64,000 nucleotides of DNA from Rhizobium sp. SSA_523 (GTDB taxonomy: Bacteria; Pseudomonadota; Alphaproteobacteria; Rhizobiales; Rhizobiaceae): NCBI RefSeq assembly GCF_030435705.1, contig NZ_CP129382.1, positions 310,001 through 374,000 of the forward strand. Reading direction: 5' to 3'. Under the pieces are notes generated by a model. The model was not told the origin of the DNA. It saw nothing but the letters and a program-made list of their open reading frames with translations, and did no database searches. Position 1 is the stretch's first letter. Each line of letters begins with the position of its first letter. Position numbers and translations under genes: made by a program. This document shows, piece by piece, positions 43,989-54,723 of this stretch.

Positions 43989-44903
43989 ATGAGCGATAAC
44001 CCCATTCATCGCCGGCTCTTTGCCCAGCAGATGCTGGCGCGAGCTTTCGTTCAACGGGACGAGCGGCTTCTCACCGCCATGAGCCGCGTGTCGCGCGAGG
44101 CCTTTGCCGGGCCGCCGCCCTGGTATATCCGCGACCAGGAGGGCTACCGGGCATTGCCCTCCGAGGATCCGCTGGTGCTCTACCAGGACGTGCTGATCGG
44201 CCTCGACATGGCGCGCGCCATCAACAATGGCAGCCCGTCGCTGCATGTGGGCCTGCTGCACAAGGCGGCTGTCCAGGAGGGGGAGCATGTCGTGCATCTG
44301 GGCGCCGGCAGCGGCTATTACTCGGCAATCCTGGCCGAACTCGTCGGCCCGTCCGGTCAGGTCACGGCAGTGGAATATGATGCGAAGCTGGCAGACATGG
44401 CCAAGGCCGCCCTGGCATCCTACAAGCATGTGCAGGTGGTGCATGGCAGCGCCTTCGACTGGCCGCGCGAGAAGGCGGATGTCATCTATGTCAATTTCGC
44501 GCTCGATCATCCGCCGGCGCGCTGGGTCGATAATCTCTACCTGAACGGCCGGCTGATCTTCCCCTTCGGCGTGCCTGCCCAGGATGCCTCCGGCGGCCGC
44601 ACGGGGGTGACCGCGCGCGCCGGCATGCTGATGATCGAACGCCGGACCGCGGGTTTCGAGGCCCGCTTCCTGCAGGGCGTGAGCTTCATCTGGGCCGAGG
44701 GGCTGGAGGAGGTGGCCGGGCGCCACGAGAGCGTGATGCGCGCGTTTCGCAGCGGCGGACATGGCAAGATCCGCAGCCTGCGCTGGGGAGTGCAGGCACC
44801 CCATCGCCAGCCAGCCAATGGAAATGCACCAGATGAACAGGCATCGGCTGCGCAGGAATGGTATGGCGAGGAAAGCTGGGGGCTCTCCTTCGACATGCTC
44901 TGA
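43989..44903 (+). CDS. Protein-L-isoaspartate O-methyltransferase-like protein
   Basis: 304 residues. The SAM-binding motif I is VVHLGAGSGYYSAILAEL, and motif II is AVEYDAKLAD, as in PCMT proteins. The N-terminal VSREAFAGPPPW replaces the usual VPRHLFVP, and the C-terminal third is longer than usual (about 90 extra residues). So it belongs to a PCMT-like group whose substrate may not be isoaspartyl peptides. It ends 2 bp from the stop of convergent cimA. Confidence 0.85.
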   Translation: MSDNPIHRRLFAQQMLARAFVQRDERLLTAMSRVSREAFAGPPPWYIRDQEGYRALPSEDPLVLYQDVLIGLDMARAINNGSPSLHVGLLHKAAVQEGEHVVHLGAGSGYYSAILAELVGPSGQVTAVEYDAKLADMAKAALASYKHVQVVHGSAFDWPREKADVIYVNFALDHPPARWVDNLYLNGRLIFPFGVPAQDASGGRTGVTARAGMLMIERRTAGFEARFLQGVSFIWAEGLEEVAGRHESVMRAFRSGGHGKIRSLRWGVQAPHRQPANGNAPDEQASAAQEWYGEESWGLSFDML

Positions 44904-44905
44904 TA

Positions 44906-46522
44906 TTATTCGGCGGCCAGCCGCCCCGCCATGTGGCGGTTCTTCATCAGCTTGTAGACGATCGAATCGATCAGCGCCTGGAAAGAGGCATCTATGATGT
45001 TTTCCGATACGCCGACCGTCCACCAGCGGCTGCCGTCGCCATCCATGGATTCGATCAGGACGCGGGTTATCGCCTCGGTGCCGCCGTTGAGGATGCGCAC
45101 CTTGTAATCCACGAGTTCGAGATCCTCGATCTCCCGGTTGAATTTACCGAGATCCTTGCGCAGCGCCAGGTCCAGCGCGTTGACCGGTCCATCGCCCTCG
45201 GCCACCGACATGACCCGCTCGCCATCGATGACCAGCCGCACCACCGCCTCCGACACCGTCTTCATCTGGCCATTGGCATCGAAGCGGCGCTCGACCATGA
45301 CCCGGAAGCCGTCAATCTCGAAGAAGGACGGAATGGTTCCAAGGGTCCGGCGGGCCAGAAGCTCGAAACTGGCATCCGCGCCCTCATAGGCATAGCCCTC
45401 CGCCTCGCGCTCCTTGACAAGCGAGATCAGCCGGTCGAGCCGCGGATCGTCCTTGCCGACCTGGATGCCGCGCCGCTTCAACTCGTTCAGGAAATTGGCC
45501 TTGCCGCCCTGATCCGAGACCATGACCTTGCGCAGATTGCCGACCGATTCCGGCTCGACATGTTCGTAGGTGCGCGGATCCTTCAGGAGCGCCGAGGCAT
45601 GGATGCCCGCCTTCGTGGCGAAGGCCGAAGCGCCGACATAGGGGCTTTGATGGTTGGGCGAACGGTTCAGCAGTTCGTCGAAGGCATGCGAAAGCTGCGT
45701 CAGGCCGGTCAGGCCTTCGGCATCGATGCTGGTTTCGAAGCGATCCTTGTAGACGGGCTTCAACGAAAGCGTCGGGATCAGCGTCACGAGATTGGCATTG
45801 CCGCAGCGCTCGCCAATTCCGTTCAGCGTGCCCTGGATCTGCCTTGCGCCGGCTTCTACCGCAGCAAGCGAATTGGCAATGGCCTGGCCGGTATCGTCAT
45901 GGGCGTGGATGCCGAGCCGATCGCCCGGAATGCCAGCCTGGATGACGCGGGAGACGATCTCCCGGATCTCGCTTGGCTGGCTGCCGCCATTGGTGTCGCA
46001 CAGCACGATCCAGCGTGCTCCGGCATCCAGGGCGGTCCTGGCACAGGCCAGCGCATAGTCCGGATTAGCCTTGAAGCCATCGAAGAAATGCTCGCAATCG
46101 ACCATGGCCTCGCGGCCGCTGGCAATGGCCGCCTCCACGCTTTCGCGTATCGATTGAAGATTCTCCTCGTTCGAACAGCCAAGGGCCACGCGAACATGAT
46201 AGTCCCAGCTTTTGGCGACGAAACAGATGACGTCGCTTTTCGCCTGCAGCAGCGTCGCCAGGCCCGGATCATTGGCCGCCGATACGCCGGCGCGCTTGGT
46301 CATGCCGAAGGCGACGAATTTCGCCTGGCGCGTGCGCTTGCTCGCAAAGAAGGCCGTATCCGTCGGATTGGCGCCCGGATAGCCGCCTTCGACATAGTCG
46401 ATGCCGAAATCGTCGAGCAGCTTCGAAATGGCAATCTTGTCCTCGACGGAAAAGTCGATGCCGGGCGTCTGCTGCCCGTCCCGCAACGTCGTGTCGAAGA
46501 GATAGATCTTCTCGCGTGTCAT
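44906..46522 (-). CDS. cimA: (R)-citramalate synthase
   Basis: 538 residues. The catalytic half begins FDTTLRDGQQTPGIDFS and has HAHDDTGQAIANSLAAVEAG with metal-binding histidines and LNGIGERCGNANL. The C-terminal LeuA-type dimerisation/allosteric domain starts near residue 400. This long CimA type condenses pyruvate and acetyl-CoA to citramalate for isoleucine synthesis; 2-isopropylmalate synthase is a close relative. The start at 46522 is preferred (GGGAG 11 nt upstream); a Met 7 codons earlier is an alternative. Confidence 0.92.
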   Translation of the reverse strand: MTREKIYLFDTTLRDGQQTPGIDFSVEDKIAISKLLDDFGIDYVEGGYPGANPTDTAFFASKRTRQAKFVAFGMTKRAGVSAANDPGLATLLQAKSDVICFVAKSWDYHVRVALGCSNEENLQSIRESVEAAIASGREAMVDCEHFFDGFKANPDYALACARTALDAGARWIVLCDTNGGSQPSEIREIVSRVIQAGIPGDRLGIHAHDDTGQAIANSLAAVEAGARQIQGTLNGIGERCGNANLVTLIPTLSLKPVYKDRFETSIDAEGLTGLTQLSHAFDELLNRSPNHQSPYVGASAFATKAGIHASALLKDPRTYEHVEPESVGNLRKVMVSDQGGKANFLNELKRRGIQVGKDDPRLDRLISLVKEREAEGYAYEGADASFELLARRTLGTIPSFFEIDGFRVMVERRFDANGQMKTVSEAVVRLVIDGERVMSVAEGDGPVNALDLALRKDLGKFNREIEDLELVDYKVRILNGGTEAITRVLIESMDGDGSRWWTVGVSENIIDASFQALIDSIVYKLMKNRHMAGRLAAE

Positions 46523-46613
46523 GTTCGTGCCGCTCCCTGGCATGTCCTGTAGAGACCGTGGCTACCCCCTCTGCCCGGCAGGGTAGAGGGGGTAGAACAC
46601 TTCCTCATTCGTC

Positions 46614-48036
<1,423 letters not shown>

Positions 48037-48045
48037 TCCACTCTC

Positions 48046-48183
48046 CTAGGTCTGGCTTACATAGAGGACAATGCCGATGGTGATCGCGGCAAGCAGCAGG
48101 CCCTTGCCGATCAGTCCGTAGAGCAGCCATTTCGGCATTTTGAGATTGGCGTTCGGCTTGAGGTTGGCGTTCGGCTGCGTCAC
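48046..48183 (-). CDS. 45-residue single-pass membrane protein
   Basis: A GTG start (48183-48181) overlaps the TGA of GFA copy 2 (GTGA). The peptide begins with a tandem repeat (LKPNANLK-like, from an 18-bp duplication) and then has one membrane segment (LLYGLIGKGLLLAAITIGIV) and ends YVSQT. An alternative ATG at MPKWLLYG gives 30 residues. The position, sharing stop/start with copy 2 and 9 bp before copy 1, argues for a real gene. Function unknown. Confidence 0.62.
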   Translation of the reverse strand: MTQPNANLKPNANLKMPKWLLYGLIGKGLLLAAITIGIVLYVSQT

Positions 48184-48659
48184 GGCGTGCCCTCCGGCGG
48201 CCATTCGGCCGTGTCGTGGTCGGGATGCTGGTTGGAGACGACATCCGGCAGAAAGGGTGCGTCGTCAAGATCGTCCAGCGTGGCGCGGGCCGGCAGCGCC
48301 GGGATGCGATCGGCGAAATCCAGTCTGCATTCGATGCCGAACTGGATGGTCGGCGGCAGGCGGCCGGGCGTGTCGAAGGCGCCGGCTGCCAGTGACAGGC
48401 CGTCCGGCGCCTCATAGGTCAGCGGCGTGCCGCAATTCTCGCAAAAACCGCGCTGGACGAAGTTCGAGGAGGCGAACCGCTTGGGCGCGCCGCGGGTCCA
48501 GGTCACGCGTGCCGTGCCGACCGCCACCAGCGGTGCGTAATAGGCGCCAAAGGCCTTCTGGCACATGCGACAGTGGCAGACGGACACATCCTTCGGCACA
48601 CCGTCCATGCGGAACCGCACCGCGCCGCACTGGCAACCGCCGGTATGGATCTCGCTCAT
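48180..48659 (-). CDS. GFA-family zinc protein, copy 2
   Basis: 159 residues with the same zinc sites as copy 1: GGCQCGAVRF, CHCRMCQKAFG and FCENCGTPLTY. GGAGACGAG sits directly before the ATG at 48659. The two copies are clear paralogues, similar along the whole length and in the DHDTAEWPP tail. This one is the first gene of the GFA2 - miniprotein - GFA1 - pip series. Confidence 0.9.
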   Translation of the reverse strand: MSEIHTGGCQCGAVRFRMDGVPKDVSVCHCRMCQKAFGAYYAPLVAVGTARVTWTRGAPKRFASSNFVQRGFCENCGTPLTYEAPDGLSLAAGAFDTPGRLPPTIQFGIECRLDFADRIPALPARATLDDLDDAPFLPDVVSNQHPDHDTAEWPPEGTP

Positions 48660-48722
48660 GCTCGTCTCCTTCTGCCTCCACATTCAGTCGCTCTATGCCC
48701 GGCTGGTAAGATTCCTGTCACG

Positions 48723-48895
48723 CCCTCATCCGCCCTCCGGGCACCTTCTCCCCGAGGGGAGAAGGGACAGATGGCAACCGCCTCTCGCGTATCTCAACCG
48801 TCTGCCTCTGCATGACGGCGGCGCGGACATCGCGGCGATGCGGCCCTTTCTCCCTTCTCCCCTCGGGGAGAAGGTGCCCGAAGGGCGGATGAGGG
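48723..48895. repeat. Inverted pair of 44-bp REP sequences
   Basis: The left unit 48723-48766 and right unit 48852-48895 are reverse complements with one base change. Each contains its own hairpin (CTTCTCCCC GAGGGGAGAAG). They are separated by 85 bp. This is a REP pair (BIME-like) of the class common in rhizobial intergenic regions, here downstream of cysS and upstream of the GFA2 gene. Confidence 0.88.
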
Positions 48896-48930
48896 GGCTG
48901 CTCCCTCTGATATCCGCTGTCCAAATGGTC

Positions 48931-50316
48931 CTACCGCTTCATCTCCCAGCTTGTGATCCGCTCGCCGGTTTCCTTGTCCTTGCCGTCCTTCAGCTGGATG
49001 CCCTTTTCCGCAAGTTCGTCGCGGATGCGGTCGGCCTCGGCAAAATTCTTCGCCTTCAGGAGTTCGAGACGCATTGCGATCAGCGCGTCGATGCCGGCGG
49101 CGATCGCCTCATCGACCTCTGTCGGTTCCGGCAAAAGGCCGAGCAAGGCGGCAGAGGCGGCAAAGCGCGCTGTGGCCTGCGCATCCGTATGCGAGGCCTG
49201 GGCCAGGGCATGCAGCGCCTGGATGGCCGCCACCGTATTCAGATCGTCGGCCAGGGCGTCGAGCACGGCCGGATTGGGTTCGGCATCGCCCGGCTCTGCC
49301 ACCGGCCATTTGGCAAGCAGGCTCGCCGCCTCTTCCAGCCGCTTGACGGAAAAGTCGATCGGCTCGCGATAATGCGTCATCAGCATGGCCAGCCGCAGAA
49401 CCTCGCCCGGCCAGGCGCGCCCGCCGAACCTCTCGGTTTCCAGAAGCTCGTTGATGGTGACGAAATTGCCCTCCGACTTCGACATCTTGCGGCCTTCCAC
49501 CTGCACGAAGCCGTTATGCATCCAGACATTGGCCATGACATGCGTGCCGTGGGCGCAGCGCGATTGCGCGATCTCGTTTTCATGATGCGGGAAGATCAGG
49601 TCCAGCCCGCCGCCATGAATGTCGAAGGTCTCGCCGAGATAGCGGGCGCTCATGGCCGAGCATTCGATATGCCAGCCCGGCCGGCCGCGGCCCCAGGGAC
49701 TGTCCCAGCCGGGCTCGTTATGGCCGGACGCCTTCCACAGCACGAAATCGCCCGGATTCTTCTTGTGCGCATCGACGGCGATGCGGGCGCCGGCCTGCTG
49801 CTCGTCCAGCGGCCGCTTGGAGAGCTGGCCGTAATCGGCCATCGACCGCGTGTCGAAGAGCACTTCGCCTTCGGCCGCATAGGCATGGCCGCGGGCAATC
49901 AGCTTTTCGATGATGTCGATCATCTGGGCGATATTGTCGGTCGCGCGCGGCTGAACCGTTGGCTCGAGGCAGCCGAGCGCCGTCGCATCCGCCTGGAACT
50001 GCGCCTCGGTCCGCTCTGTCACCGCGCGGATCGCCTCGTTCAGCGGAAGGCCTGGATGATCCCTCAGCGCCCGCGCGTTGATCTTGTCGTCGACATCGGT
50101 GATGTTGCGGGCATAGGTGACGTGGCTGTCGCCATAGAGGTGGCGCAGCAGCCGATAGAGCACGTCGAAGACGATCACCGGCCGCGCATTGCCGATATGC
50201 GCGAAATCATAGACGGTCGGGCCGCAGACATACATGCGCACATTGTTCGGGTCGAGCGGCTGGAACTCCGCCTTCTCGCGGGTCAACGTGTTGTAGAGCT
50301 TGAGCATGCGGCTCAT
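48931..50316 (-). CDS. cysS: Cysteinyl-tRNA synthetase
   Basis: 461 residues. Class I motifs: the HIGH region is [18 protein letters not shown], the KMSKS loop is [11 protein letters not shown]. Zinc ligands and the cysteine-binding Cys lie in the usual places ([15 protein letters not shown]). The start at 50316 has GGGAG 8 nt upstream; an open frame continues upstream but is not coding. It charges tRNA-Cys. Confidence 0.96.
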   Translation of the reverse strand: MSRMLKLYNTLTREKAEFQPLDPNNVRMYVCGPTVYDFAHIGNARPVIVFDVLYRLLRHLYGDSHVTYARNITDVDDKINARALRDHPGLPLNEAIRAVTERTEAQFQADATALGCLEPTVQPRATDNIAQMIDIIEKLIARGHAYAAEGEVLFDTRSMADYGQLSKRPLDEQQAGARIAVDAHKKNPGDFVLWKASGHNEPGWDSPWGRGRPGWHIECSAMSARYLGETFDIHGGGLDLIFPHHENEIAQSRCAHGTHVMANVWMHNGFVQVEGRKMSKSEGNFVTINELLETERFGGRAWPGEVLRLAMLMTHYREPIDFSVKRLEEAASLLAKWPVAEPGDAEPNPAVLDALADDLNTVAAIQALHALAQASHTDAQATARFAASAALLGLLPEPTEVDEAIAAGIDALIAMRLELLKAKNFAEADRIRDELAEKGIQLKDGKDKETGERITSWEMKR

Positions 50317-50595
50317 GAAGTGGTCTCCCGAAACGGACTGGAACCGGCCGGACCGGTTCAGTGTCTTCTTGTCGGATCGAGAGACGCGAACGGCCAGCCA
50401 GCAAAATGCTAGCGAATGATAATCCCGCAAATGATGCAGAGGGCCGTGGTCATGGGACAAAGCTTATGGCGCTGAACCTCGAGGCGGTCAAGGGGAGCGC
50501 AAGGTCGAAACGCGCGCAATGTCTTCGACACGGGAAATATTCTTCTCGCAGGCACATCGTCCCGCAGTGACCATGGCAGTGTCGCCAGAGCCGGC

Positions 50596-51495
50596 TCAAG
50601 CTCGGGCTTGCGGCTGCAAGACGATCTTCGATCTGCCCCGGATCAGCCCGAGCACCAGCGCGCAACCGAGCATGATCACCACCCCGCCGGCGACCTGCAG
50701 CAGGCTCAGCGGCTCGTCCAGCACCAGGGCGCCGACGAGAACCGCCACCACCGTGACGGCAAATTCCACGCTGATGGCGCGGGTCGCACCGATGCTGGAG
50801 ACCAGGCCGAAATAGAGAACATAGGTCAGCGCGCTCATCAGGCCGGCCAGCGCAAACAAAGCGAGGTAATCGATGGCGAGCGGTGTGCCGGGCACGGGCA
50901 CGATGATCAGCAGCGGCAGGGTCATCACCCCGCCGGAGAGGAAGGCGCCGATGGTGACCTCCCATGCGCCGGTGCCGGCGAGGAAACGGTTCGCATAATT
51001 GCTGCCGAAGGCTGCGGAAAAGGTCGAAACCAGCATGGCGGCGCAGCCATAGAGGAATTGCGCCGTCACCGGCACGGCCGGGAAACCGACCAGCATGACA
51101 AGCCCGATCGTGCCAAGCACGAGGCCGAGAATGCGGGTGGGGGTGATCGCTTCCATGCCCCAGAGCCTGGAGATCACCATGGAGAAGAGGGGGATCGAGG
51201 CCACGAAGATCGCCGCCATCGCCGTGCCGATGCGCGGCGTGGCGAAGGAGAGGCCGATCAATTGTCCCGCCACCGTGGTCGCGCCCACGACGGCAAGCGG
51301 CGCCAGGCGGGCCGGGAAGGCGAGCCTGCGGCGGGTGATGCGCGCCAGGACCAGGAGGATCGCCGCTGCGATGAAGCACCGGAAGGTGACGGCGCCGGCC
51401 CAGCCGAACGCCTGCACCACCGTCAGGAGCAGCAGGAAGGACAGACCCCAGGCAAGGGCGAGGAACAGGTAGGAGAACAGGTCGCGCGGGCGCAT
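50596..51495 (-). CDS. EamA/DMT-family permease
   Basis: 299 residues, two EamA repeats (ten segments). Landmarks: LALAWGLSFLLLLTVVQAF, RIGTAMAAIFVASIPLFSMV and GALVLDEPLSLLQVAGGVVI. Probable exporter of unknown substrate. It is a single gene between cysS and the SDR gene, 61 bp after the latter on the same strand. Confidence 0.86.
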   Translation of the reverse strand: MRPRDLFSYLFLALAWGLSFLLLLTVVQAFGWAGAVTFRCFIAAAILLVLARITRRRLAFPARLAPLAVVGATTVAGQLIGLSFATPRIGTAMAAIFVASIPLFSMVISRLWGMEAITPTRILGLVLGTIGLVMLVGFPAVPVTAQFLYGCAAMLVSTFSAAFGSNYANRFLAGTGAWEVTIGAFLSGGVMTLPLLIIVPVPGTPLAIDYLALFALAGLMSALTYVLYFGLVSSIGATRAISVEFAVTVVAVLVGALVLDEPLSLLQVAGGVVIMLGCALVLGLIRGRSKIVLQPQARA

Positions 51496-51556
51496 GGCGA
51501 GGTTTCGAAGAGGCCTGTCAGGCGGGACGCTGCCCCGCCTCGGGCGGTTGACGACG

Positions 51557-52297
51557 CTATTCGGGCAGGCGGTAATCGACGAACCTGTCCTGCCGGACGA
51601 GGTATAGGCGGCCGCTCTCCGTCATCTCGGGGGCACAGAGCGGCACGAGCTTTTCGGCAACCTCGGACGGATGGGGCAGCGTCGCCGGATCCTCCCCCGG
51701 CATGGCCTGGGCGCGCATGGCGGTGCGTGTCGCGCCGGGATTGACGTTGATGACCTTCAGTTTCGTCTGTCTGGTTTCGGCAGCCCAGGTCCGGCCAAGC
51801 ATTTCCACGGCCGCCTTGGAGGCCGCATAGGCGCCCCAGAAAGGCCGGGCATCGGTCGCCACGCCGGATGACAGTAGCAGCGCACGGCCGGCATCGGATT
51901 TGAGCAGCAAAGGTTCCACCGAGCGGATCAACCGCCAGGTCGCTGTCACATTGGTGAGCATGACCTTGTCGAAGACCTTCGCCTCGATATGGCCGACCGG
52001 CGAAATGACGCCGAGAATGCCGGCATTGGCGACCAGAATGTCGAGCTTTCCCCAGCGCTCGAAGATCGAGGCGCCGAGCTTGTCGATCGCCGCCATATCG
52101 GTGAGGTCGAAGGGAACGAGGGTGGCGCTGCCGCCCTCAGCCTTGATGGCATCGTCGAGTTCTTCAAGCCCACCGACGCTGCGGGCGCAGGCGACGACAT
52201 GCGCTCCGGCCCTGGCAAGCGACAAGGCGGTGAAATAGCCGATGCCCCGCGAGGCGCCCGTAACCAGCGCGAGCCGGCCCTTCAGATCAACAGTCAT
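51557..52297 (-). CDS. Short-chain dehydrogenase/reductase
   Basis: 246 residues. The cofactor site is TGASRGIGYFTAL near the N-terminus, the NAG motif is LVANAGILG, and the catalytic part is LLLSSGVA ... YAASKAAVEM (Ser, Tyr, Lys). NAD(P) enzyme; substrate unknown. It follows purF by 69 bp on the same strand, a linkage known in other Rhizobiales. Confidence 0.92.
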   Translation of the reverse strand: MTVDLKGRLALVTGASRGIGYFTALSLARAGAHVVACARSVGGLEELDDAIKAEGGSATLVPFDLTDMAAIDKLGASIFERWGKLDILVANAGILGVISPVGHIEAKVFDKVMLTNVTATWRLIRSVEPLLLKSDAGRALLLSSGVATDARPFWGAYAASKAAVEMLGRTWAAETRQTKLKVINVNPGATRTAMRAQAMPGEDPATLPHPSEVAEKLVPLCAPEMTESGRLYLVRQDRFVDYRLPE

Positions 52298-52366
52298 ACC
52301 ATGTCCCGTTCACGACGTCCGGCGCCGGCAAGCCTGCCGGCCTGCCGCAATCTGCGCCGTCCCCTC

Positions 52367-53872
52367 TCACCCGTTGCTGGCGAGTACCGAGAGCTTCCGT
52401 CCCATCGCTTCACCATCCTTGTCAAGCAGGCGCGTGGGATAGTCTCCGGTAAAGTAGTGATCGGTGAACTGCGGGCGGGCAGGATTGCGGTCTTCCCCGC
52501 CGACGGCGCGGTAGAGGCCGTCAATCGACAGGAAGGCGAGCGAATCGGCGCCGATATAGCGGCACATGGCCTCTGCACCGTCATACTGGTTGGCGAGCAG
52601 CTTGTCGGCATCCGGCGTGTCGATGCCGTAGAAGTCGGGATAGAAGATCATCGGGCTGGCCACCCGCAAATGCACTTCCCGCGCGCCGGCATCGCGGATC
52701 ATCTGCACGATCTTCAGCGAAGTGGTGCCGCGCACGATCGAATCATCGACGAGGATCACGCGCTTGCCTTCGATCATCGCCCGGTTGGCGGAATGCTTGA
52801 GCTTGACGCCGAAGGCGCGGATCTGCTGGGTCGGCTCGATGAAGGTGCGTCCGACATAATGGTTGCGGATGATCCCGTATTCGAAGGGAATGCCGCTCTC
52901 CTGCGCATAACCGAGTGCGGCCGGCGTGCCGCCATCCGGCACCGGCACCACGACATCGCCTTCGATGGGCGATTCCTTGGCCAGGTTGATGCCCATATTC
53001 TTGCGCGCCACATAGACGCTGCGGCCGCCGACAACACTATCGGGCCGGGCGAAATAGACATATTCGAAGAGGCAGAGCCGCTCCGGCTGCACGTTCGGCG
53101 CCTTGCGCTCCTCGATCGAGATCGAACCGTCCGGCTGGATCTCGCAGATGATGACTTCGCCGTTTTCGACATCGCGAATGAACTTGGCGCCGATGATGTC
53201 GAGCGCGCAGGTTTCCGAGCAGAAGATCGGCTTGCCGTCCAGTTCGCCCATGACGAGCGGGCGGATACCGGTGGGATCGCGCGCTGCAATCAGCTTGGTG
53301 CGGGTGATGCCGAGCATGGAATAGCCGCCTTCCATCTGGCGGATCGCATCGATGAACCGGTCGGTGGTCGATGTGTAGCGCGAGCGGGCGATCAGGTGCA
53401 GCACGACTTCGGTATCGGAGGTGGACTGACAGATGGCGCCGCCGGCGATGAGTTGCCGCCGCAGCGTCAGGCCATTGGTGAAATTGCCGTTATGCGCCAC
53501 CGCAATGCCGCCGACTTCCAGCTCAGCAAACAGCGGCTGCACGTTGCGCAGCGCTACTTCGCCTGTGGTGGAATAGCGGGTGTGGCCGATGGCCATGTTG
53601 CCGGGCAGCTTCGCCAGCGTCGCCGGATTGGTATAATGGTCGCCCACCAGGCCCATATGCTTTTCGGTATGGAATTGCCGGCCGTCGAAAGAGACGATCC
53701 CGGCCGCCTCCTGTCCGCGATGCTGGAGCGCATGCAGTCCAAGCGCCGTCAGCGTGGCGGCATCGGGATGTCCCAAAATGCCGAACACGCCGCACTCTTC
53801 ATGCAGCGTGTCGCCATCAAGATCCTCTGAAGCGAAAGACTTGGAAAAATGTGGGGAAACCAGCTGATCCAT
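52367..53872 (-). CDS. purF: Amidophosphoribosyltransferase
   Basis: 501 residues. First step of purine synthesis: PRPP and glutamine to phosphoribosylamine. A short propeptide ends before the nucleophile Cys of EECGVFGILG (about residue 27). The glutaminase domain and the PRTase motif (VILVDDSIVRGTTS) are complete. It is preceded by a hairpin that may be an attenuator and follows cvpA, the classic cvpA-purF pair. Confidence 0.96.
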   Translation of the reverse strand: MDQLVSPHFSKSFASEDLDGDTLHEECGVFGILGHPDAATLTALGLHALQHRGQEAAGIVSFDGRQFHTEKHMGLVGDHYTNPATLAKLPGNMAIGHTRYSTTGEVALRNVQPLFAELEVGGIAVAHNGNFTNGLTLRRQLIAGGAICQSTSDTEVVLHLIARSRYTSTTDRFIDAIRQMEGGYSMLGITRTKLIAARDPTGIRPLVMGELDGKPIFCSETCALDIIGAKFIRDVENGEVIICEIQPDGSISIEERKAPNVQPERLCLFEYVYFARPDSVVGGRSVYVARKNMGINLAKESPIEGDVVVPVPDGGTPAALGYAQESGIPFEYGIIRNHYVGRTFIEPTQQIRAFGVKLKHSANRAMIEGKRVILVDDSIVRGTTSLKIVQMIRDAGAREVHLRVASPMIFYPDFYGIDTPDADKLLANQYDGAEAMCRYIGADSLAFLSIDGLYRAVGGEDRNPARPQFTDHYFTGDYPTRLLDKDGEAMGRKLSVLASNG

Positions 53873-53909
53873 CTACGCAGGTCCTCGAGCTCTATCAGGA
53901 AACGTAAAG

Positions 53910-53941
53910 AGGCCGGAGGGGAAGCGTCCCAAGTCCGGCCT
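53910..53941 (-). terminator. Hairpin between cvpA and purF
   Basis: On the transcript strand an 8-bp stem AGGCCGGA / TCCGGCCT holds an inner GGGA / TCCC hairpin and is followed by CTTTACG. It lies about 65 bp after the cvpA stop and 38 bp before the purF start. It could reduce read-through from cvpA into purF. Confidence 0.5.
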
Positions 53942-54005
53942 GCTCTTTCGGGCGTCTATAGCATGATTGCCGCCGCTTGGCTGCATCTAGAATAGCAACA
54001 AAGCG

Positions 54006-54599
54006 TCAATTGTTTGTCACACCCGGCGCCGGCGCGTCATCGGAGGGTGCCGTCTCGGTTGTTGCGGGCGGTGCTGTGCCATCCGGCTTGCCCAGAATGC
54101 GGGCCCGGATCTGCGGCTCGATATCGGTTGGCAGCACGGCCTCCAGCCGGCCGACCAGCGTATCGAGAAAGGGCTTCGACTTGGCGTTGGTGACCCAGTC
54201 CGGCTGCTGGCGGACATCCACCAGCCAGTTCCAGAAGGCAACGGCCACCACCAGAAGCAGGACGCCGCGGGCGGCACCGAAGACGAAGCCGAGCGTCCGG
54301 TCCAGCGGACCGATGCTGCTGTCGATGATGAAATCGGCGATGCGCGTGGTGATGAAGGTGATGATGATCAGGGCGATCAGGAAAATCACGCCCGCCGAGC
54401 CGGCAATCGCGATGCGGTGGTCGGTGGTGTATCGCTCCGCATAGGGCAGGAGGATCGGGTAGAGATAATAGGCAGCGGCGATCGACCCGACCCAGCTTGC
54501 GATCGACAGCACTTCACGGGAGAAGCCGCGAACCATGGCGAGCACCGCCGAAAAGAGGGTGACGCCGAGGACGATGCCGTCGAAGATCGTGATGGGCAT
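54006..54599 (-). CDS. cvpA: CvpA-family membrane protein
   Basis: 197 residues. Four membrane segments in the first 130 residues, with the family motif GFSREVLSIASWVGSIAAAY. Named for colicin V production; newer work links it to envelope integrity. The C-terminal 50 residues are a soluble, Pro/Ala/Thr-rich tail. The start MPITIFDGIVL at 54599 is preferred. It lies between radA and purF on the same strand. Confidence 0.92.
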   Translation of the reverse strand: MPITIFDGIVLGVTLFSAVLAMVRGFSREVLSIASWVGSIAAAYYLYPILLPYAERYTTDHRIAIAGSAGVIFLIALIIITFITTRIADFIIDSSIGPLDRTLGFVFGAARGVLLLVVAVAFWNWLVDVRQQPDWVTNAKSKPFLDTLVGRLEAVLPTDIEPQIRARILGKPDGTAPPATTETAPSDDAPAPGVTNN

Positions 54600-54676
54600 G
54601 GATGAGCGAACTCCAAGATGGCCGGCCGGAACCGGGGGACCTGTGGTGGATCGGCGATTGTCACGTTGATCGTGAA

Positions 54677-54697
54677 CCGCCCTTCGGGGCACCTTCT
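54677..54697. repeat. REP fragment between radA and cvpA
   Basis: CCGCCCTTCGGGGCACCTTCT matches the middle of the REP units at 48723-48895 except for one inserted G. The second half of the unit is missing, so this is a degraded copy. Confidence 0.6.
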
Positions 54698-54723
54698 ACA
54701 TCAGGGAAACGGCGGGGGAAAGA

